Source: Pedobacter namyangjuensis (GTDB lineage: Bacteria; Bacteroidota; Bacteroidia; Sphingobacteriales; Sphingobacteriaceae). Taken from it: a stretch of 64,000 nucleotides of DNA. The stretch is from assembly GCF_003313325.1 (NCBI RefSeq), contig NZ_QMHQ01000002.1, positions 868,001 through 932,000 of the forward strand, given 5' to 3'. Of this stretch, positions 9,072 to 19,487 are shown in pieces (the first letter of the stretch is position 1; every line of letters begins with the position of its first letter). The translations under genes were made by a program, and so were the position numbers. Below the pieces are notes generated by a model. That model was given only the letters and a program-made list of their open reading frames with translations. It made no database searches and was not told the origin of the DNA.

Positions 9072-9614
9072 CTACGGCTGATCGGGTTTTCCTTTGGATT
9101 GCGAATAAATCTTTAGGAATTTTTTCAGGTGCAGCCGTGCATGGTGAATCCTGGTTTTTACCGTTCCAATGGGCAAATCAAACTCCTCGGCAATCTCATG
9201 GTACTTGTAGCCCTCAAAATAGCGCATAAATGGATCATAAAGGTTATCTGGCAAAGCCTTTAGAGCCTTTGCAATATCCTCGTTGATAAACTTAAGCTCC
9301 CCGTTGTTCCTGCTACAACTGAAGGCCAGCTGCTGCGAGGAAAGTTCCTCCTCCACACTGACTACACGCTGTACACGTGTATTTCTTCTATAGTTGTTTA
9401 TAAAGGTATTCTTCATTATCGTGAACAGCCAGGCCCTAAAATTTGTTTCCGGCTTGAACTTGTCGTAGTATCTATAGGCTTTTAATAGGGTATCCTGGAC
9501 CAGATCGGCTGCGCTATCCTCGTCATGTGTGAAATTAAGCGCATAGGCCTTCAATTTTGAATGGTACGGGCCAATAAGGCTTTCGAAGTTCAATGTCTTG
9601 TTGATTGTCTCCAT
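9072..9614 (-). CDS. RNA polymerase ECF-type sigma factor
   Basis: A 180-residue sigma-70 family protein with region 2 (DLVQDTLLKAYRYYDKF, then NFRAWLFTIMKN, residues about 38-75) and region 4 (YHEIAEEFDLPIGTVKTRIH, residues about 138-160, a helix-turn-helix). It redirects RNA polymerase to a set of promoters. No anti-sigma gene lies beside it; the gene immediately downstream is the broken PAS kinase, so control may have involved two-component signalling. The nearby genes (DUF892, iron permease, SDR, DUF4142, glgX) are of types often found in general stress regulons, so this sigma factor may have controlled them; that link is inference. Confidence 0.92.
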   Translation of the reverse strand: METINKTLNFESLIGPYHSKLKAYALNFTHDEDSAADLVQDTLLKAYRYYDKFKPETNFRAWLFTIMKNTFINNYRRNTRVQRVVSVEEELSSQQLAFSCSRNNGELKFINEDIAKALKALPDNLYDPFMRYFEGYKYHEIAEEFDLPIGTVKTRIHHARLHLKKFLKIYSQSKGKPDQP

Positions 9615-9987
9615 TGCATCAAATTAAGTTAAACCACAATTTGAGTAATCCTCCCCGGCATCTTACCAGTAAGTATTATGCAAAACAAACAATTCTAAAC
9701 CGGCAAAGGTTGGACGGCAAAACAAAATCCGTATATCACGCACTGATGCAAGCGAGAATTACGTTGCAACAGACACTAGGGTTCGGTTTTTGTACTAACC
9801 CCGGCAGTGTTCTGCATGCCCGTGAAAGAATTTGCTGAACCTGTTGGCTTCCACACCGTTACAAACAAGTTACTTTCCTATTCTTCCGGCACTGCGCCTA
9901 TTCAGATCGATAGCCAGGACTGCTGGCTCATGTTAATTTCTCCTGACGCTAAATTAACCGCCTTGAATTTGGCTTCAGGGTTTTGGT
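9615..9987. other. Gene-free stretch upstream of the sigma factor
   Basis: No gene is supported on either strand; short plus-strand frames lack any family signature. It should hold the promoter of the sigma gene and the 3' end of the broken glgX. Confidence 0.4.
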
Positions 9988-12097
9988 CTAAAATGATTTA
10001 AGTACGGCAATGCTCCTATCGCTGACGCAAAGCGAATCCGAGGCAAGATAATGCCCCCCAGGCAGCCTGTCGCATGTAGTAAGCACCAGTTCCCATTTCA
10101 ATCCGTGGTTCTGATGGGGAAGATGAAAATCCAGCGGACCGCTATGGGCATTAAAAATCAGGTAAAATCTGCTGTCGGCCAGCCTGTCCGCTACCGCGAA
10201 ATATGGTTTCGCCGTATCCCCACTGAGAAACACTCCTAACGAGCGGGCAAAGTCCTTGTCCCAATTATGGTCTTCCATTTCGGTCCCATCGGGCTGGAAC
10301 CACTGAATGTCCTTCACGCCAAGTCCCCTTATCGGTTCCCCCCGGAACCACTTTTTCCTGGAAAAGACCGGATGCTGCTTCCGTAGCGATATTAGTGTTT
10401 TTACAAATGCAAAAAGCTCCAGGTCAGCATCCGCCCAGTTCAGCCAGGAAATCTCGTTGTCCTGGCAATATGCATTATTGCTACCTCCTTGGCTACGGCC
10501 GAGCTCATCCCCGGAAAGTAGCATGGGCACACCCTGGGAGAGTATCAGCGTTGCCAGCAGGTTCCTTTTCTATCGTTTCCTGAGTCGGACGATGTCCGGA
10601 TCTGATGTTTCCCCCTCCACCCCATAATTAGAGGAACGGTTGTAAGATTCGCCGTCGCCATTGTCCTCTCCGTTCGCCTGGTTATGCTTTTGGCCGTAGC
10701 TCACCAAATCATGCAATGTAAAACCGTCGTGGGCAGTAATCAGGTTAATGCTTGCAAAAGGAGTCCGGTTGCTGTCGCTGTAAAGGTCCGGGCTTCCGGT
10801 AATTCTGGATGCAAATTCGCTCATCATGCTATCCTCCCCTCGCCAAAAGTCCCGAACGCAGTCCCTGTACCTGCCGTTCCACTCCGCCCATTCTGCGGGA
10901 AATTCCCGACCTGGTATCCGCCCTCTCCCAGATCCCAAGGCTCTGCGATGAATTTAACCTGTGATATGATCGGATCCTGGTGCATAATGCTGAAAAATGA
11001 GCCCAGCATGTTCACCTCTTCCAGTCCCCTGGCCAAGGCGGAGGCAAGGTCAAAGCGGAAACCGTCCACATGCATCTTGGTAATCCAGTAGCGCAGGCTA
11101 TCCATTATCAGCCTAAGCACGGGAGGAAAGTGCGCGTTCAGGGTATTTCCCGTACCTGTGAAATCCATATAATAGCGCCTGTCCTCGCAGAGCCTGTAAT
11201 ATTCCTGGTTGTCGGCGCCCTTGAAACAGAGCGTTGGGCCAAGGTGGTTACCCTCCGCTGTGTGGTTATAGACCACGTCCAGAATAACCTCGATACCGGC
11301 CCTGTGCAAGGCTTTGACCATACCCTTGAATTCTGCGACCTGACCGCCCTCCTTGCTCCCCGAGGCATACCTGCAGTCCGGAGCAAAAAAACCGATAGTG
11401 TTATAGCCCCAATAATTGGTGAGGCCTTTTTCTACGAGGTGGCGGTTGTTTACAAAATGCTGGACGGGCATCAGCTCAATTGCCGTTATGCCGGGCGACT
11501 TGAGATGGTCCACAATTATGGGATGGGCTATTCCGGCGTACGTACACCTAAGATCTTCGGGCAAACCGGGGTGCCGAAAAGTCAGTCCTTTTACATGCGC
11601 CTCGTAAATAATACTTTCAGGTAGGGAATTCTTGGTTGCCTTACCCCTTCCCAGTCATAACTGGAATCTATCACTATGCTCCCTGGGAGAAACGGCGCAC
11701 TATCCAGCAGACTATACGACAGGTCGTTTTCTCCGATCACATAGCCAAATAGCGCATCGTGCCATTGGATCCTTCCGGAAATGGCTTTTGCATAGGGGTC
11801 AATGAGAAGTTTGTTGGGATTGAATCGGGAACCGTTCTCAGGTTCATGCAGTCCCCAAACCCGTTAGCTATAGCGTTGTAAGGCGTCCAATCCGGGTATG
11901 AATACATGCCAGATCTGCCTTGTGCGTTCCAGCACTTCCACTGTACCGGTATGCAAGTCCCCTGTATCGTACAAATGCAGCTCAACCCTTGTCGCATTTG
12001 CGGAATAAAATGCAAAGTTTACCCCCCCATTTTCTAGTGTTGCTCCAAGGGGATAGGGCTTTCCAGCTTGCGGTCTATAGTTGGCCTGGTGTTTCAT
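9988..12097 (-). pseudogene. glgX: Glycogen debranching enzyme, multiply frameshifted
   Basis: The whole length of a GH13 debranching enzyme (GlgX/isoamylase type, hydrolysing alpha-1,6 branches of glycogen limit dextrins) can be followed but in at least five frame segments: N-terminal CBM48-like part (PYPLGATLENGGVNFAFYS) from 12097; EPENGSRFNPNKLLIDPYAK and ALFGYVIGENDLS near 11850-11730; a long central part from about 11620 to 10850 with [18 protein letters not shown] (nucleophile Asp) and FIAEPWDLG; then [16 protein letters not shown] to 10570; and MLLSGDELGRSQGG to 9988. Shifts lie near 11870, 11640, 10850 and 10570. The gene is inactive as written. No glycogen or trehalose partner genes are next to it. 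Confidence 0.92.
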
Positions 12098-12572
12098 AGC
12101 GTCTTTTTTTTTCGATTTTGATCACATTTACCAAGATTAACTTTTGCTTGTCAGTAGTGAAATCAAGTAACCGGTATCTCCTAAGCACAACACAAACAGG
12201 TTTTTGTTTCAAAAAGAATTACGATGGCCCGACTTCTCAACCTTGAGATGTACGCCTAAACTGATCATAATACGAACGCATCAGCCGCATGCCACGTCGG
12301 CGTACCTTTTGGCTGTCCGACAGAAATACGCAAATACTAGCGGACTTATACCCAATTACATCCTGGCGAAAACCAAACTTTGGCCTCACGGGTTGCATAT
12401 AAAAGGTATTCGATGAAGAAAGCAGAATCAGATAAGTTTAGGATATCCCTGAAGAAAAAAACCGGAGCAAGCGCAAAAGACTCAAGTTAGCTGTTCAGTC
12501 TATCGGAAGTATCGAACACCAATGTAAAAGCTTGCATTACCGCTCATTTGCAACATTCATAAATCATTATAC
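12098..12572. other. Mostly non-coding stretch, possible very short frame
   Basis: Nothing convincing is coded here. A 25-codon Lys-rich frame (12413-12490, starting MKKAESDKFRISLKKK) could be a remnant or a micro-protein, but nothing beyond composition supports it. Confidence 0.35.
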
Positions 12573-12749
12573 ATGGAAACGCTAGAACATACTCCTTCAA
12601 AAAAAATGCAGGCAGGCACCTTGCCTATCAGGCATCGGTACGGTGCCGTCAGCACCAAAACCAAAGCAACCGCAGGCCAGAAAAACGATGCAAAGATCCA
12701 GCACATCGTCTACAGTTACCCAAAGAACGGACTTGCCGGTCTGCTTTAG
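12573..12749 (+). CDS. Possible small basic protein
   Basis: A 58-codon frame starting METLEHTPSKKMQ and ending KNGLAGLL before TAG. It is Lys/Thr/Ala rich, soluble and without a recognised domain. Codon choice resembles neighbouring element genes. It precedes the broken NDH-2 gene by about 240 bases on the same strand. I cannot assign a function. Confidence 0.4.
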   Translation: METLEHTPSKKMQAGTLPIRHRYGAVSTKTKATAGQKNDAKIQHIVYSYPKNGLAGLL

Positions 12750-12989
12750 GAAAGCTTAGGTCATGAGGTTATTTGCAGAATGGTCCCTTGGGCCATTCTG
12801 CTTTCGTGCCCAACGTTGGTCTGCGCAGTAAGCACTGCGCTGGAAAGGCATTGCCTATGGCCGGTTAAAACAGCTGCTAATCCTTCCACAAGCACACTTA
12901 TAACCCTACAGCCGCATCCGACCAAACGTGACCAAGTCAAAACTATTTTGGTTCGCCGGGGTTTGAAAGCTAGGAACAAACGAACAACA

Positions 12990-14279
12990 ATGGAAAAAGA
13001 TAAGGAGAACATTGTCATCATCGGTGGCGGATTCGCCGGGATACAGCTTTCGAAATCACTTCTTAAGCAGAATAAAGAGATAAATGTCACACTGGTGGAT
13101 AAGAATAACTATAATTTCTTTCCCCCGTTAATCTATCAGGTAGCTACAGGCTTTCTCGATGTTTCAAATATCAGCTATCCATTCAGAAAGTACTTTGGCA
13201 AATTCTCCAATTTCTCGTTCAGAATGGGTGAGCTGCGAGAGATTGTTCACGAGCAAAACCTGGTAGTGCTTAATAATGGCGAGCTTCCTTATTCCAAGCT
13301 CATTATCGCTACGGGAACTACAAGCAATTATTTCGGCAACGAAAACATCAAAAAAAATTCTTTGCCGATGAAGACCATAAGCGATGCGCTGCTGCTCAAG
13401 AACACAATACTTGAGCGGTTCGAAGAGGCTTCAAGGACTACCGACCTGAACATGAGGAGGAAGCTTACCAACATTGTTATTGCAGGTGGCGGACCTACGG
13501 GCGTTGAAATAGCTGGAATGTTGAGCGAGCTTAAAAAAAACGTTTTCTTCAGGGAGTTCCCAGCCCTGCGGGACCTTCCGCTTGACATCCATCTTATTGA
13601 TGGGTTGCCGACGCTTCTCTCCCCGATGAGCGAAAACTCGCAGCGTTATGCCGAAAAGTAGCTGAGGAACATGGGCGTAAAGATAAGGCTTGGACACCTG
13701 GTAAAGGATTACCTTGATGACACCGTTATACTGGCCGACGGTTCGGTGATCCCAGCCAAGACACTTATTAGGACTGCCGGCGTGACCGGCATGACGTTTG
13801 CCGGACTTGAACCGGACGACTATGGAAAGGGAAAACGACTTTTTGTGGATCCGTTCAACAGGCTCTATCGTTACAGTAACATCTATGTCATCGGCGATAC
13901 CTGCATTACTACCGCCGACCCTGGATTTCCTTACGGACATCCGCAGCTGGCCCAGGTTGCCATGCAGCAGGGAAGCCGATTGGCAAAGAACCTGCTGCTT
14001 ATCAACAACGGGGAAAAACCTGCACCATTTATATATAAGGACAAAGGCTCTATGGCAATCATAAGCAGGAACAAGGCTGTAGCCGATTTGCCGGGAACGG
14101 TAAGGAACTTGGACGGTTTTGTTGCTTGGCTTGCCTGGATATTTGTCCACCTGATGTCCCTTATCAACATACGTAACAAACTGACTACCTTCCTTAACTG
14201 GCTGCAGGCCTATTTTACCAAAGACCAGCCTTTGAGAATGATCGTAAAACCCGGCAAGGCTGCTAGTCACGGCGAATAG
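12990..14279 (+). pseudogene. ndh: Type II NADH dehydrogenase (NDH-2) with an in-frame stop
   Basis: A complete FAD-dependent NADH:quinone oxidoreductase apart from one TAG at 13659-13661. The FAD-binding motif IIGGGFAGIQLSKSL follows the start at 12990 (MEKDKENIV); the NADH-binding motif VIAGGGPTGVEIAG is at about 13480; downstream of the stop the frame continues unchanged with GVKIRLGHLV, ADGSVIPAKTLIRTAGV, the second FAD motif NIYVIGDTC and a C-terminal membrane-associating region to 14279. NDH-2 passes electrons from NADH to menaquinone without pumping protons. The stop falls between the two nucleotide-binding halves, so the product as written would be truncated. A single base change or a sequencing error would both explain it. 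Confidence 0.88.
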
Positions 14280-14462
14280 TAATTAGCCCTCGGAGGGCAG
14301 ACTCCAATACCGCAAGTCCCATTGTTTAGTAATTGACCAGAATGCAGGCATCCCTATCACCTGTGTTCTGCATCGACCGCGATCGTTCCGCCCATTTCAA
14401 CTTTTCCAAAACCATAAGTTGTTAGGGGTGTTGGAAAACCGAATCGGCAACACTGAAAACAC

Positions 14463-15044
14463 ATGAGCGAAAAAACTTCAGACTACATCAGCACCTGCGC
14501 GGAACTACTCATTGCAAAAGGGCTTACCCTTGCCTTCGCCGAAAGCGCTACCTGCGGAAGAATCGCCGCGGATTTTTCACTGGCAAGTGATGCAGGAAAG
14601 TTTTTGATGGGAGGACTTGGCTGCTACAACGCATTTATCAAGGAAAACCTTTTGGATGTAGACCCTCAGCTGATCAAACAATTTACCCCGGAATCCCCGG
14701 AGGTGACCTTGGCCATTACCCAAGGGCTGGGCAAACTTTTCCAGGCCGATCTGCTCATTGGATGCACCGGACTTACCTGTCCGGGAGGCAGCGAGACAAG
14801 GGACAAGCCAGTGGGCACCATGTTCATTCACGGGATCCATAACGGGCAGACAATATTCCAGGACCGTTCCAACTACGCAGGGGATCAACACGATATCATT
14901 GAAGGCACCATTAACCGTACGGCCTTTCTGCTTCAGGAGTACCTTAAAAAAAGCCAGGTGAGCAACAGTTTTAAGGTGGGGAAATCACTATCTGAATTGG
15001 ATAACATACTACCAGGTGCCGAAAACAGTTTACCTTGTCGATAA
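14463..15044 (+). CDS. CinA-family nicotinamide-nucleotide amidohydrolase
   Basis: A 193-residue stand-alone CinA C-terminal domain (PncC type), which deamidates nicotinamide mononucleotide to nicotinate mononucleotide in NAD recycling. Family signatures are LAFAESATCGRIAADFS near residue 22 (catalytic Ser in ESATCG), GGLGCYN at about 51, DLLIGCTGLTCPGG at about 97 and the KPVGTMFIH segment. It lacks the N-terminal COG1058 domain of full-length CinA. The last 30 bases overlap the start of the decayed receiver gene at 15016, and the C-terminal tail beyond residue 165 has no counterpart I recognise, so the original stop may have been altered. Confidence 0.88.
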   Translation: MSEKTSDYISTCAELLIAKGLTLAFAESATCGRIAADFSLASDAGKFLMGGLGCYNAFIKENLLDVDPQLIKQFTPESPEVTLAITQGLGKLFQADLLIGCTGLTCPGGSETRDKPVGTMFIHGIHNGQTIFQDRSNYAGDQHDIIEGTINRTAFLLQEYLKKSQVSNSFKVGKSLSELDNILPGAENSLPCR

Positions 15045-15383
15045 AGATCCGGCAGTAATCGAATTGATCAGTCTTATGCACAAAGACAAAAGATACCGTA
15101 CTTTCATCGCCGCTAAGCCTTTTAGGATTTGTGAGGTCCGGAGCGTGGTACCAGAACTGATTCTTTTGCATAATGGGCTGGACGATATGGACCTGGAGAT
15201 TTGCTCGAAGTTAAAAGAAGACACTGAAACTTCAAAGATAACGGAAATCATGAGTTCTACCCGCAATAACCTGCCCGAACTTAGCAGGATGCCGGTGCGG
15301 AAGCATATATCTTGAAACGGTTCAATCTAGAGGATTTTTGCTCACTCACCCGGTCAACATTGTCCTATGCAGAAGAAGGCTAA
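15016..15383 (+). pseudogene. Decayed receiver-like gene, paralogue of 29934-30296
   Basis: From GTG at 15016 the frame reads VYLVDKDPAVIELISLMHKD… LILLHNGLD… EICSKLKED and closely follows the protein at 29934-30296. It goes out of frame near 15285 (SRMPVRKHIS then stop); shifting frame restores DAGAEAYILKRFNLEDFCSL and a stop at 15381-15383. The position of the phospho-acceptor Asp is His (LLHNGL), exactly as in the intact paralogue, so that feature predates the decay. It overlaps the 3' end of the cinA-like gene. Confidence 0.8.
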
Positions 15384-15672
15384 AGATAGATATTCGTTGG
15401 GACCACCAACGGTTCAATCCCATAGTCATTTGACACCCGCATCACCACTGTAACTAGTTCGCAAATACTACATCGCATAATGTATCCCTATATGCAGGAG
15501 GGAGAAGCCATGGGAAGGCGGGAAAGCGCCGTTCCTTGGTTTCTCTTTTATCGTTTGCATAACAGTAGAATCAATTAGCACGATAAGAACTTTATCAAAA
15601 AAGATTTCTTTCCAAACAACAAAAATAAAAACCAAACAACAACCAGCTTGTTAAGCAAAAAAGCAAAAACTT

Positions 15673-15852
15673 ATGCCGTGGCCAAAAGGAGAATATCCAC
15701 CATCCTATAAAAACCTGCCGAAAAAACTGAGGGAAAAGGCGGTAGAGATCGCGAACGCAATTTTGGAAGAATCCGGAGACGAAGGCCTTGCCATCGCCAC
15801 CGGGCTTAAGCGGGCAAGGGAAGCGCAAAGAAAGTCAAAAGAAAAAAAATAG
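15673..15852 (+). CDS. Small YdaT-like stress protein
   Basis: A 59-residue protein starting MPWPKGEYPPSYKNLP and continuing with REKAVEIANAILEESGDEGLAIATG, which resembles the N-terminal half of Bacillus YdaT-type and related small proteins (MPW-x-x-x-x-YP-x-S-x-K-x-L … AIEIANAL … A-I-A). Role unknown; relatives often accompany stress genes. Only 3 bases separate it from the next gene, so they form an operon. The Lys-rich tail suggests a soluble, perhaps nucleic-acid-binding protein. Confidence 0.7.
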   Translation: MPWPKGEYPPSYKNLPKKLREKAVEIANAILEESGDEGLAIATGLKRAREAQRKSKEKK

Positions 15853-15855
15853 TCT

Positions 15856-16119
15856 ATGTCAGGACTCAAAGCACCGATACTGAACATCCTGGGCAAAACC
15901 TACCAGCCGCTCAGCCTAGTCGAACACCGTTTCGGCCGGTATGATATTGCATTCCGTACGGATGAAAAGGGAAATCCGATACTGCTTTTCATTGGCTTAA
16001 AAGATGAAAATGGAAAGATAAGGGGAGAAAGGTATGCCCGTAGACTGCTCCTAGACAAAAATGGGAACATCATAAAAGACCATTGGGACAACAAGGGGAA
16101 AGCAACCGCTGGAATTTAA
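15856..16119 (+). CDS. Unrecognised 87-residue protein
   Basis: The protein starts MSGLKAPILNILGKTYQPLS and has a repeated beta-strand-like pattern (RFGRYDIAFRTDEKGNPILLFIGL; YARRLLLDKNGNIIKDHWDNKG). There is no signal peptide or membrane segment. It lies 3 bases after the YdaT-like gene, so it is co-expressed. It converges on the SDR gene at 16128 with an 8-base gap. Function unknown. Confidence 0.65.
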   Translation: MSGLKAPILNILGKTYQPLSLVEHRFGRYDIAFRTDEKGNPILLFIGLKDENGKIRGERYARRLLLDKNGNIIKDHWDNKGKATAGI

Positions 16120-16127
16120 GTTTTTCA

Positions 16128-16949
16128 TTAGCGCTTGTGGTCGGCCGGTCGCTGCTGCTTTTCCATCATCGAAGCCTGGGCACTATCCGGGGTAACATTC
16201 CCCATTGCCACGTTTAGCTTGTTCTTAAAGCCAGATACTACCATATCCTTCCTGGCCATGAGCGCGTCGTAGCCGTCTTTTGCAACATCGGCCGGATTGG
16301 CCAGTTCGCCCTCCACAACAACTTTTGACGACTCCATTCCAGCCTTGTGGAAGAAATCTGTATCTGTCGCGCCCGGTAGCAGTGATGTCACCGTCACCCC
16401 TATACCTTTTAGTTCATTGTTCAACGCAACGTTAAAGGAATGCACAAATGCCTTTGTCCCATGGTAGACCGCTTGCCACGGCCCGGGTGTCTTTCCCGCA
16501 ATGGAAGCGACGTTCAGTATCCTGCCGTTGCCGCGGGCCACCATGCCCCTGGCAAAGAACTTGGTCAAACTCACAAGCGAACTAATGTTCAACTGGATAA
16601 TGGACAGTTCATCCGCGAGATCTATATCGATGAATTTCCCATAGGCCCCCTGGCCGGCATTGTTCACCAAAATATCGACCTGAATGCCCATGCCCGAAAT
16701 CTCTTGGTACAGTTCTATAGCTGCATCCCGTTCAAAAAGATCGGTTGCAAACACCTTTACCTCAGGGGAGCCATTCTGTCTTAGCGTTGCCGATGTAGCT
16801 TCCAGTTCCCTCTCGTTTCTAGCCACCAACAATATTTTATAGTTATCTTTTGCAAACAGCCTGGCGAGTTCCAGACCAATGCCGCTCGTCGCGCCCGTTA
16901 TAAGCACAGTTGGCCGTATATTTTCCATGTCTAAATTTTTAAGGTCCAA
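16128..16949 (-). CDS. Short-chain dehydrogenase/reductase
   Basis: A 273-residue classical SDR. The NAD(P)-binding motif TGATSGIGLELARLF (residues about 17-31), the NNAGQGAYG motif, catalytic Ser in NVASIAGK and the YHGTK Tyr-x-x-x-Lys pair are all present. The Arg-rich VLLVARNERELE after the second strand favours NADP. Substrate unknown. The C-terminal 25 residues are an extra polar tail (TPDSAQASMMEKQQRP). It lies among stress-associated genes. Confidence 0.92.
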   Translation of the reverse strand: MDLKNLDMENIRPTVLITGATSGIGLELARLFAKDNYKILLVARNERELEATSATLRQNGSPEVKVFATDLFERDAAIELYQEISGMGIQVDILVNNAGQGAYGKFIDIDLADELSIIQLNISSLVSLTKFFARGMVARGNGRILNVASIAGKTPGPWQAVYHGTKAFVHSFNVALNNELKGIGVTVTSLLPGATDTDFFHKAGMESSKVVVEGELANPADVAKDGYDALMARKDMVVSGFKNKLNVAMGNVTPDSAQASMMEKQQRPADHKR

Positions 16950-17161
16950 TAATTTTGGAACAACGTGGATAAGATAATGGTTTTCGAAAATGCCTACATC
17001 TTTAAAATATTTGGAATAAGCCTTCCTCGGGCTTAAAATTATTTTTTTTTCAGAGTAACGTAAGTTCAGTACAATCCTCGGATGCTATATTATTACTACG
17101 GAAATAAATTTTACCCCAAGCTATTGGTTCTAAATACTGATTTATTAAAGCACAATAAAAA

Positions 17162-17412
17162 ATGAAAAAAGGAGATAATCCATTAAGTGAGCAAATTTTA
17201 CAGCAATTGCTCAAAAAAATATTGAGATGATTGAAAAGATAAATGCGATGAGCAGTGAACTTTTCCATCTTAAGGAAATTCCCCGGCTCGTGACCAGTAT
17301 TCACAAACTTCATTTTTCAAAAGAAGCATTAGATAGGGATAACAATTTGACAGATAAATTCGTGGCCGAAATCATATTAGGCATGCCGACTAAGAGAAAA
17401 AAACTAAGATAA
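17162..17412 (+). pseudogene. Small unknown gene broken by a poly-A frameshift
   Basis: A frame starts MKKGDNPLSEQILQQLLKK at 17162 and runs into TGA at 17228, after a run of seven A bases. Adding one A would join it to the downstream frame beginning IEMIEKINAMSSELFHLKEI, which continues to 17412, giving a protein of about 83 residues with a helical, coiled-coil-like centre and a basic C terminus. The family is not recognised. The downstream part alone could start at ATG 17227. Confidence 0.45.
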
Positions 17413-18838
17413 AAAACCAAATTCCGTTTATATGAGAATTTATCGACCGTCCTAATCGAGGGTAAAAACATGCGTGCGTAACGTCGATGATAACTTTGAA
17501 AGACGCTAATTAATATGCAGTTAGAGCATTTCAAGAGTGTCTGCAAGTAGGAATTTCTACATTTTTAAAATGATGCTTCGATCCTAGCTCGCATCAATTC
17601 GAGAATTTGCTTCCCTTGTCGCTTTGGTTATCCTTATTCCGATCGGAATAAGCTGAGTTGGCGTGACCAGCAGACTTATCTTTACGCGATACCCAAAATA
17701 CCAAACTCATTCTAGTTTTTTTATTAAATCCGAAATACAGTAGCCCCAATAAAAAAGCATCTTTACTTTTATGTATAAAGACAGTAGCTTGCGTGAACAG
17801 GTCCATCAGACCTCAAGGCTGATCATATCGCTCTTAATCTTAGGATGAAATTAAATGGCTAGGTTAATGGAGTCGGAAAGAAACTTAGGGTCATGCACAT
17901 CGAGGCCACATTATCATTAACGATCGATTCTTCTGAGATTCTTCCAAGAAATGCATGCGCGTTACTGTACCAGCCTCTGGGAGGCCATTTAATTATACCG
18001 ATTGATCGACAAGACAAAATAGGACTTAAAACCTATTAAAAAAGGATCTGGCTGCTTGGGCAGTATACCCATGATTAGGCCATCCTGTTTGCCGCATCCC
18101 TGGTGTTCCCCCTTTAGGGAGCCCAAGCTCCCGTCCACATCGGAGCCTCTACTTTACAATCGCCCCAAAATCCAAATTTTCGAGTTTGTACAGCGTAGTT
18201 ACGCCTTCTTTTTCATATGGCAAATAAAGTAAGTTTTAATTGATGATAGTTCCGGACTACCTTAAACAAAAAATGCAGACAGTAACAAGACCACCAGCAT
18301 TCTACTAAAGTTGATTAAATTGAAAATCCAATATGCGACAAATTAACCTATTATTATGTTTGGAATATTTTTAACAAGCAGGATCGAGTGCCATCATTAC
18401 CCGGCTTTGTCCTTCCCGGTAATAATTGAATGATCCTACTATGCCGATTATGGCACTGAAAGGAACCTAAGACACAAATCCAGTGAAAAGAAAGTAGGAA
18501 AATTACATGCCAGAACTGCCTTGCTTTCTGTAAAGCATAACGCAAAACGGGAAAGCAACCGAAGTCCACTTCCCCATTTAAGTTAACGCTCTCGGTTCAA
18601 TGGTAGGATTTATGGTGGCCTTAGAAAATATTGTACTAATCAAAATCCTAAGGCTTTTTCCACCCATCGTTCCTGAACAGGCTCCAAAGTCGCTCCTTAA
18701 AGGATATCCCACAGACCACATCCATGATATTAGAAAATATTTCAATCTTGAACGGGCCTTGTAGTTTCCGAACCTCTAGTCTCCACCACAAAGACCCTTG
18801 AAGGATCTTTTTATGGGTAGTTTTTGTTCCCTGTAGGC
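17413..18838. other. Long degenerate stretch without supportable genes
   Basis: About 1.4 kb holds only short frames without family signatures on either strand (for example 17594-17806 minus; 17893-18039 plus, starting MHIEATLSLTID). The mixed base composition and broken frames suggest decayed DNA. Bases 18572-18594 form one copy of a 23-bp near-identical repeat also present at 21937-21959. Confidence 0.5.
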
Positions 18839-19360
18839 TTACATTGCGGCACCAGCATTGGCTTCGCTCATCGCAATGTCCGTCAGCAGGCTGTCCGTAT
18901 CCTTTTCTTCGGCCAATGTCGCTGCCAGCAGTTCTTCTGCTTCGCTGTGCCCCATCATTTTCGCGAAGGTTACCAGGCATCCGTAGCTTGCAATTTCATA
19001 ATGTTCAACTTTCTGTGCTGCGGAGATCAATGCGGCATCGATCACTTCCGGCTGATCCTGGAAACTTTCTGCGATCTCCTCGGCTTCTTCGAGCAGCCCT
19101 TCCATTGCTTTGCATTTCTTGCCCCTTGCAGCAAGTCCGATGGAACCGAACACCTCTTTTAGACGTTCAATCTGTCCTTCGGTCTGTACATGGTGGGTCT
19201 CGAAAGCGGCTCTCAGTGTTTCGCTCTCAGCTGCCGACGCCATTTTTTTCAGTCCTTTCAGCAATTGTCTTTCCGCACCTAGGATATCCCTAAGTTCATC
19301 TACGAATAGCTCGTGCAGGTGCCCGTTGGGCATATCCTGGTTGTTGTTCTGTTTAGCCAT
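18839..19360 (-). CDS. DUF892 ferritin-like protein (YciE/YciF family)
   Basis: A 173-residue four-helix-bundle protein of the DUF892 family. It has the N-terminal LHELFVDELRDILGAERQLLKGL segment, the FETHHVQTEGQIERL second helix, then EGLLEEAEEIAE, DAALISAAQKVEHYEIASYG and AEEKDTDSLLTDIA, supplying the Glu and His residues that can bind a di-metal centre. Members are soluble stress-induced proteins, with physiological substrate not established. No signal peptide. Intact, unlike several neighbours. Confidence 0.93.
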   Translation of the reverse strand: MAKQNNNQDMPNGHLHELFVDELRDILGAERQLLKGLKKMASAAESETLRAAFETHHVQTEGQIERLKEVFGSIGLAARGKKCKAMEGLLEEAEEIAESFQDQPEVIDAALISAAQKVEHYEIASYGCLVTFAKMMGHSEAEELLAATLAEEKDTDSLLTDIAMSEANAGAAM

Positions 19361-19443
19361 AATGATAATATTAGTTTTTATAGCTGGAACAATCCCTACT
19401 CCCTAAGGTTTTAACAAAGTTGATTTAAACCCCAACATAGCCG

Positions 19444-19469
19444 GAAAAGCCCTTTTCCCAAGGCTTTGT
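19444..19469 (-). terminator. Possible terminator after the iron permease-like gene
   Basis: AAAGCC (19446-19451) pairs with GGCTTT (19462-19467) around a 10-base loop, a few bases past the stop of the 19488-19988 gene on the minus strand. The T-run is short, so this is tentative. Confidence 0.35.
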
Positions 19470-19487
19470 TTTCGATTGGGAGTTGTG

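Noticed and set aside
11070..11624. 184-codon plus-strand frame across the glgX remnant
   Set aside because: Antisense to clear GH13 sequence, so treated as chance.
18648..18980. 110-codon minus-strand frame at the 3' side of the DUF892 gene
   Set aside because: Its first part is the DUF892 gene in a wrong frame and its end has no family signature.
19361..19410. CCTTAGGG upstream of DUF892 and CCCTAGGG upstream of the esterase as a possible shared sigma-factor motif
   Set aside because: The motif was not found at consistent positions upstream of the other stress-type genes.
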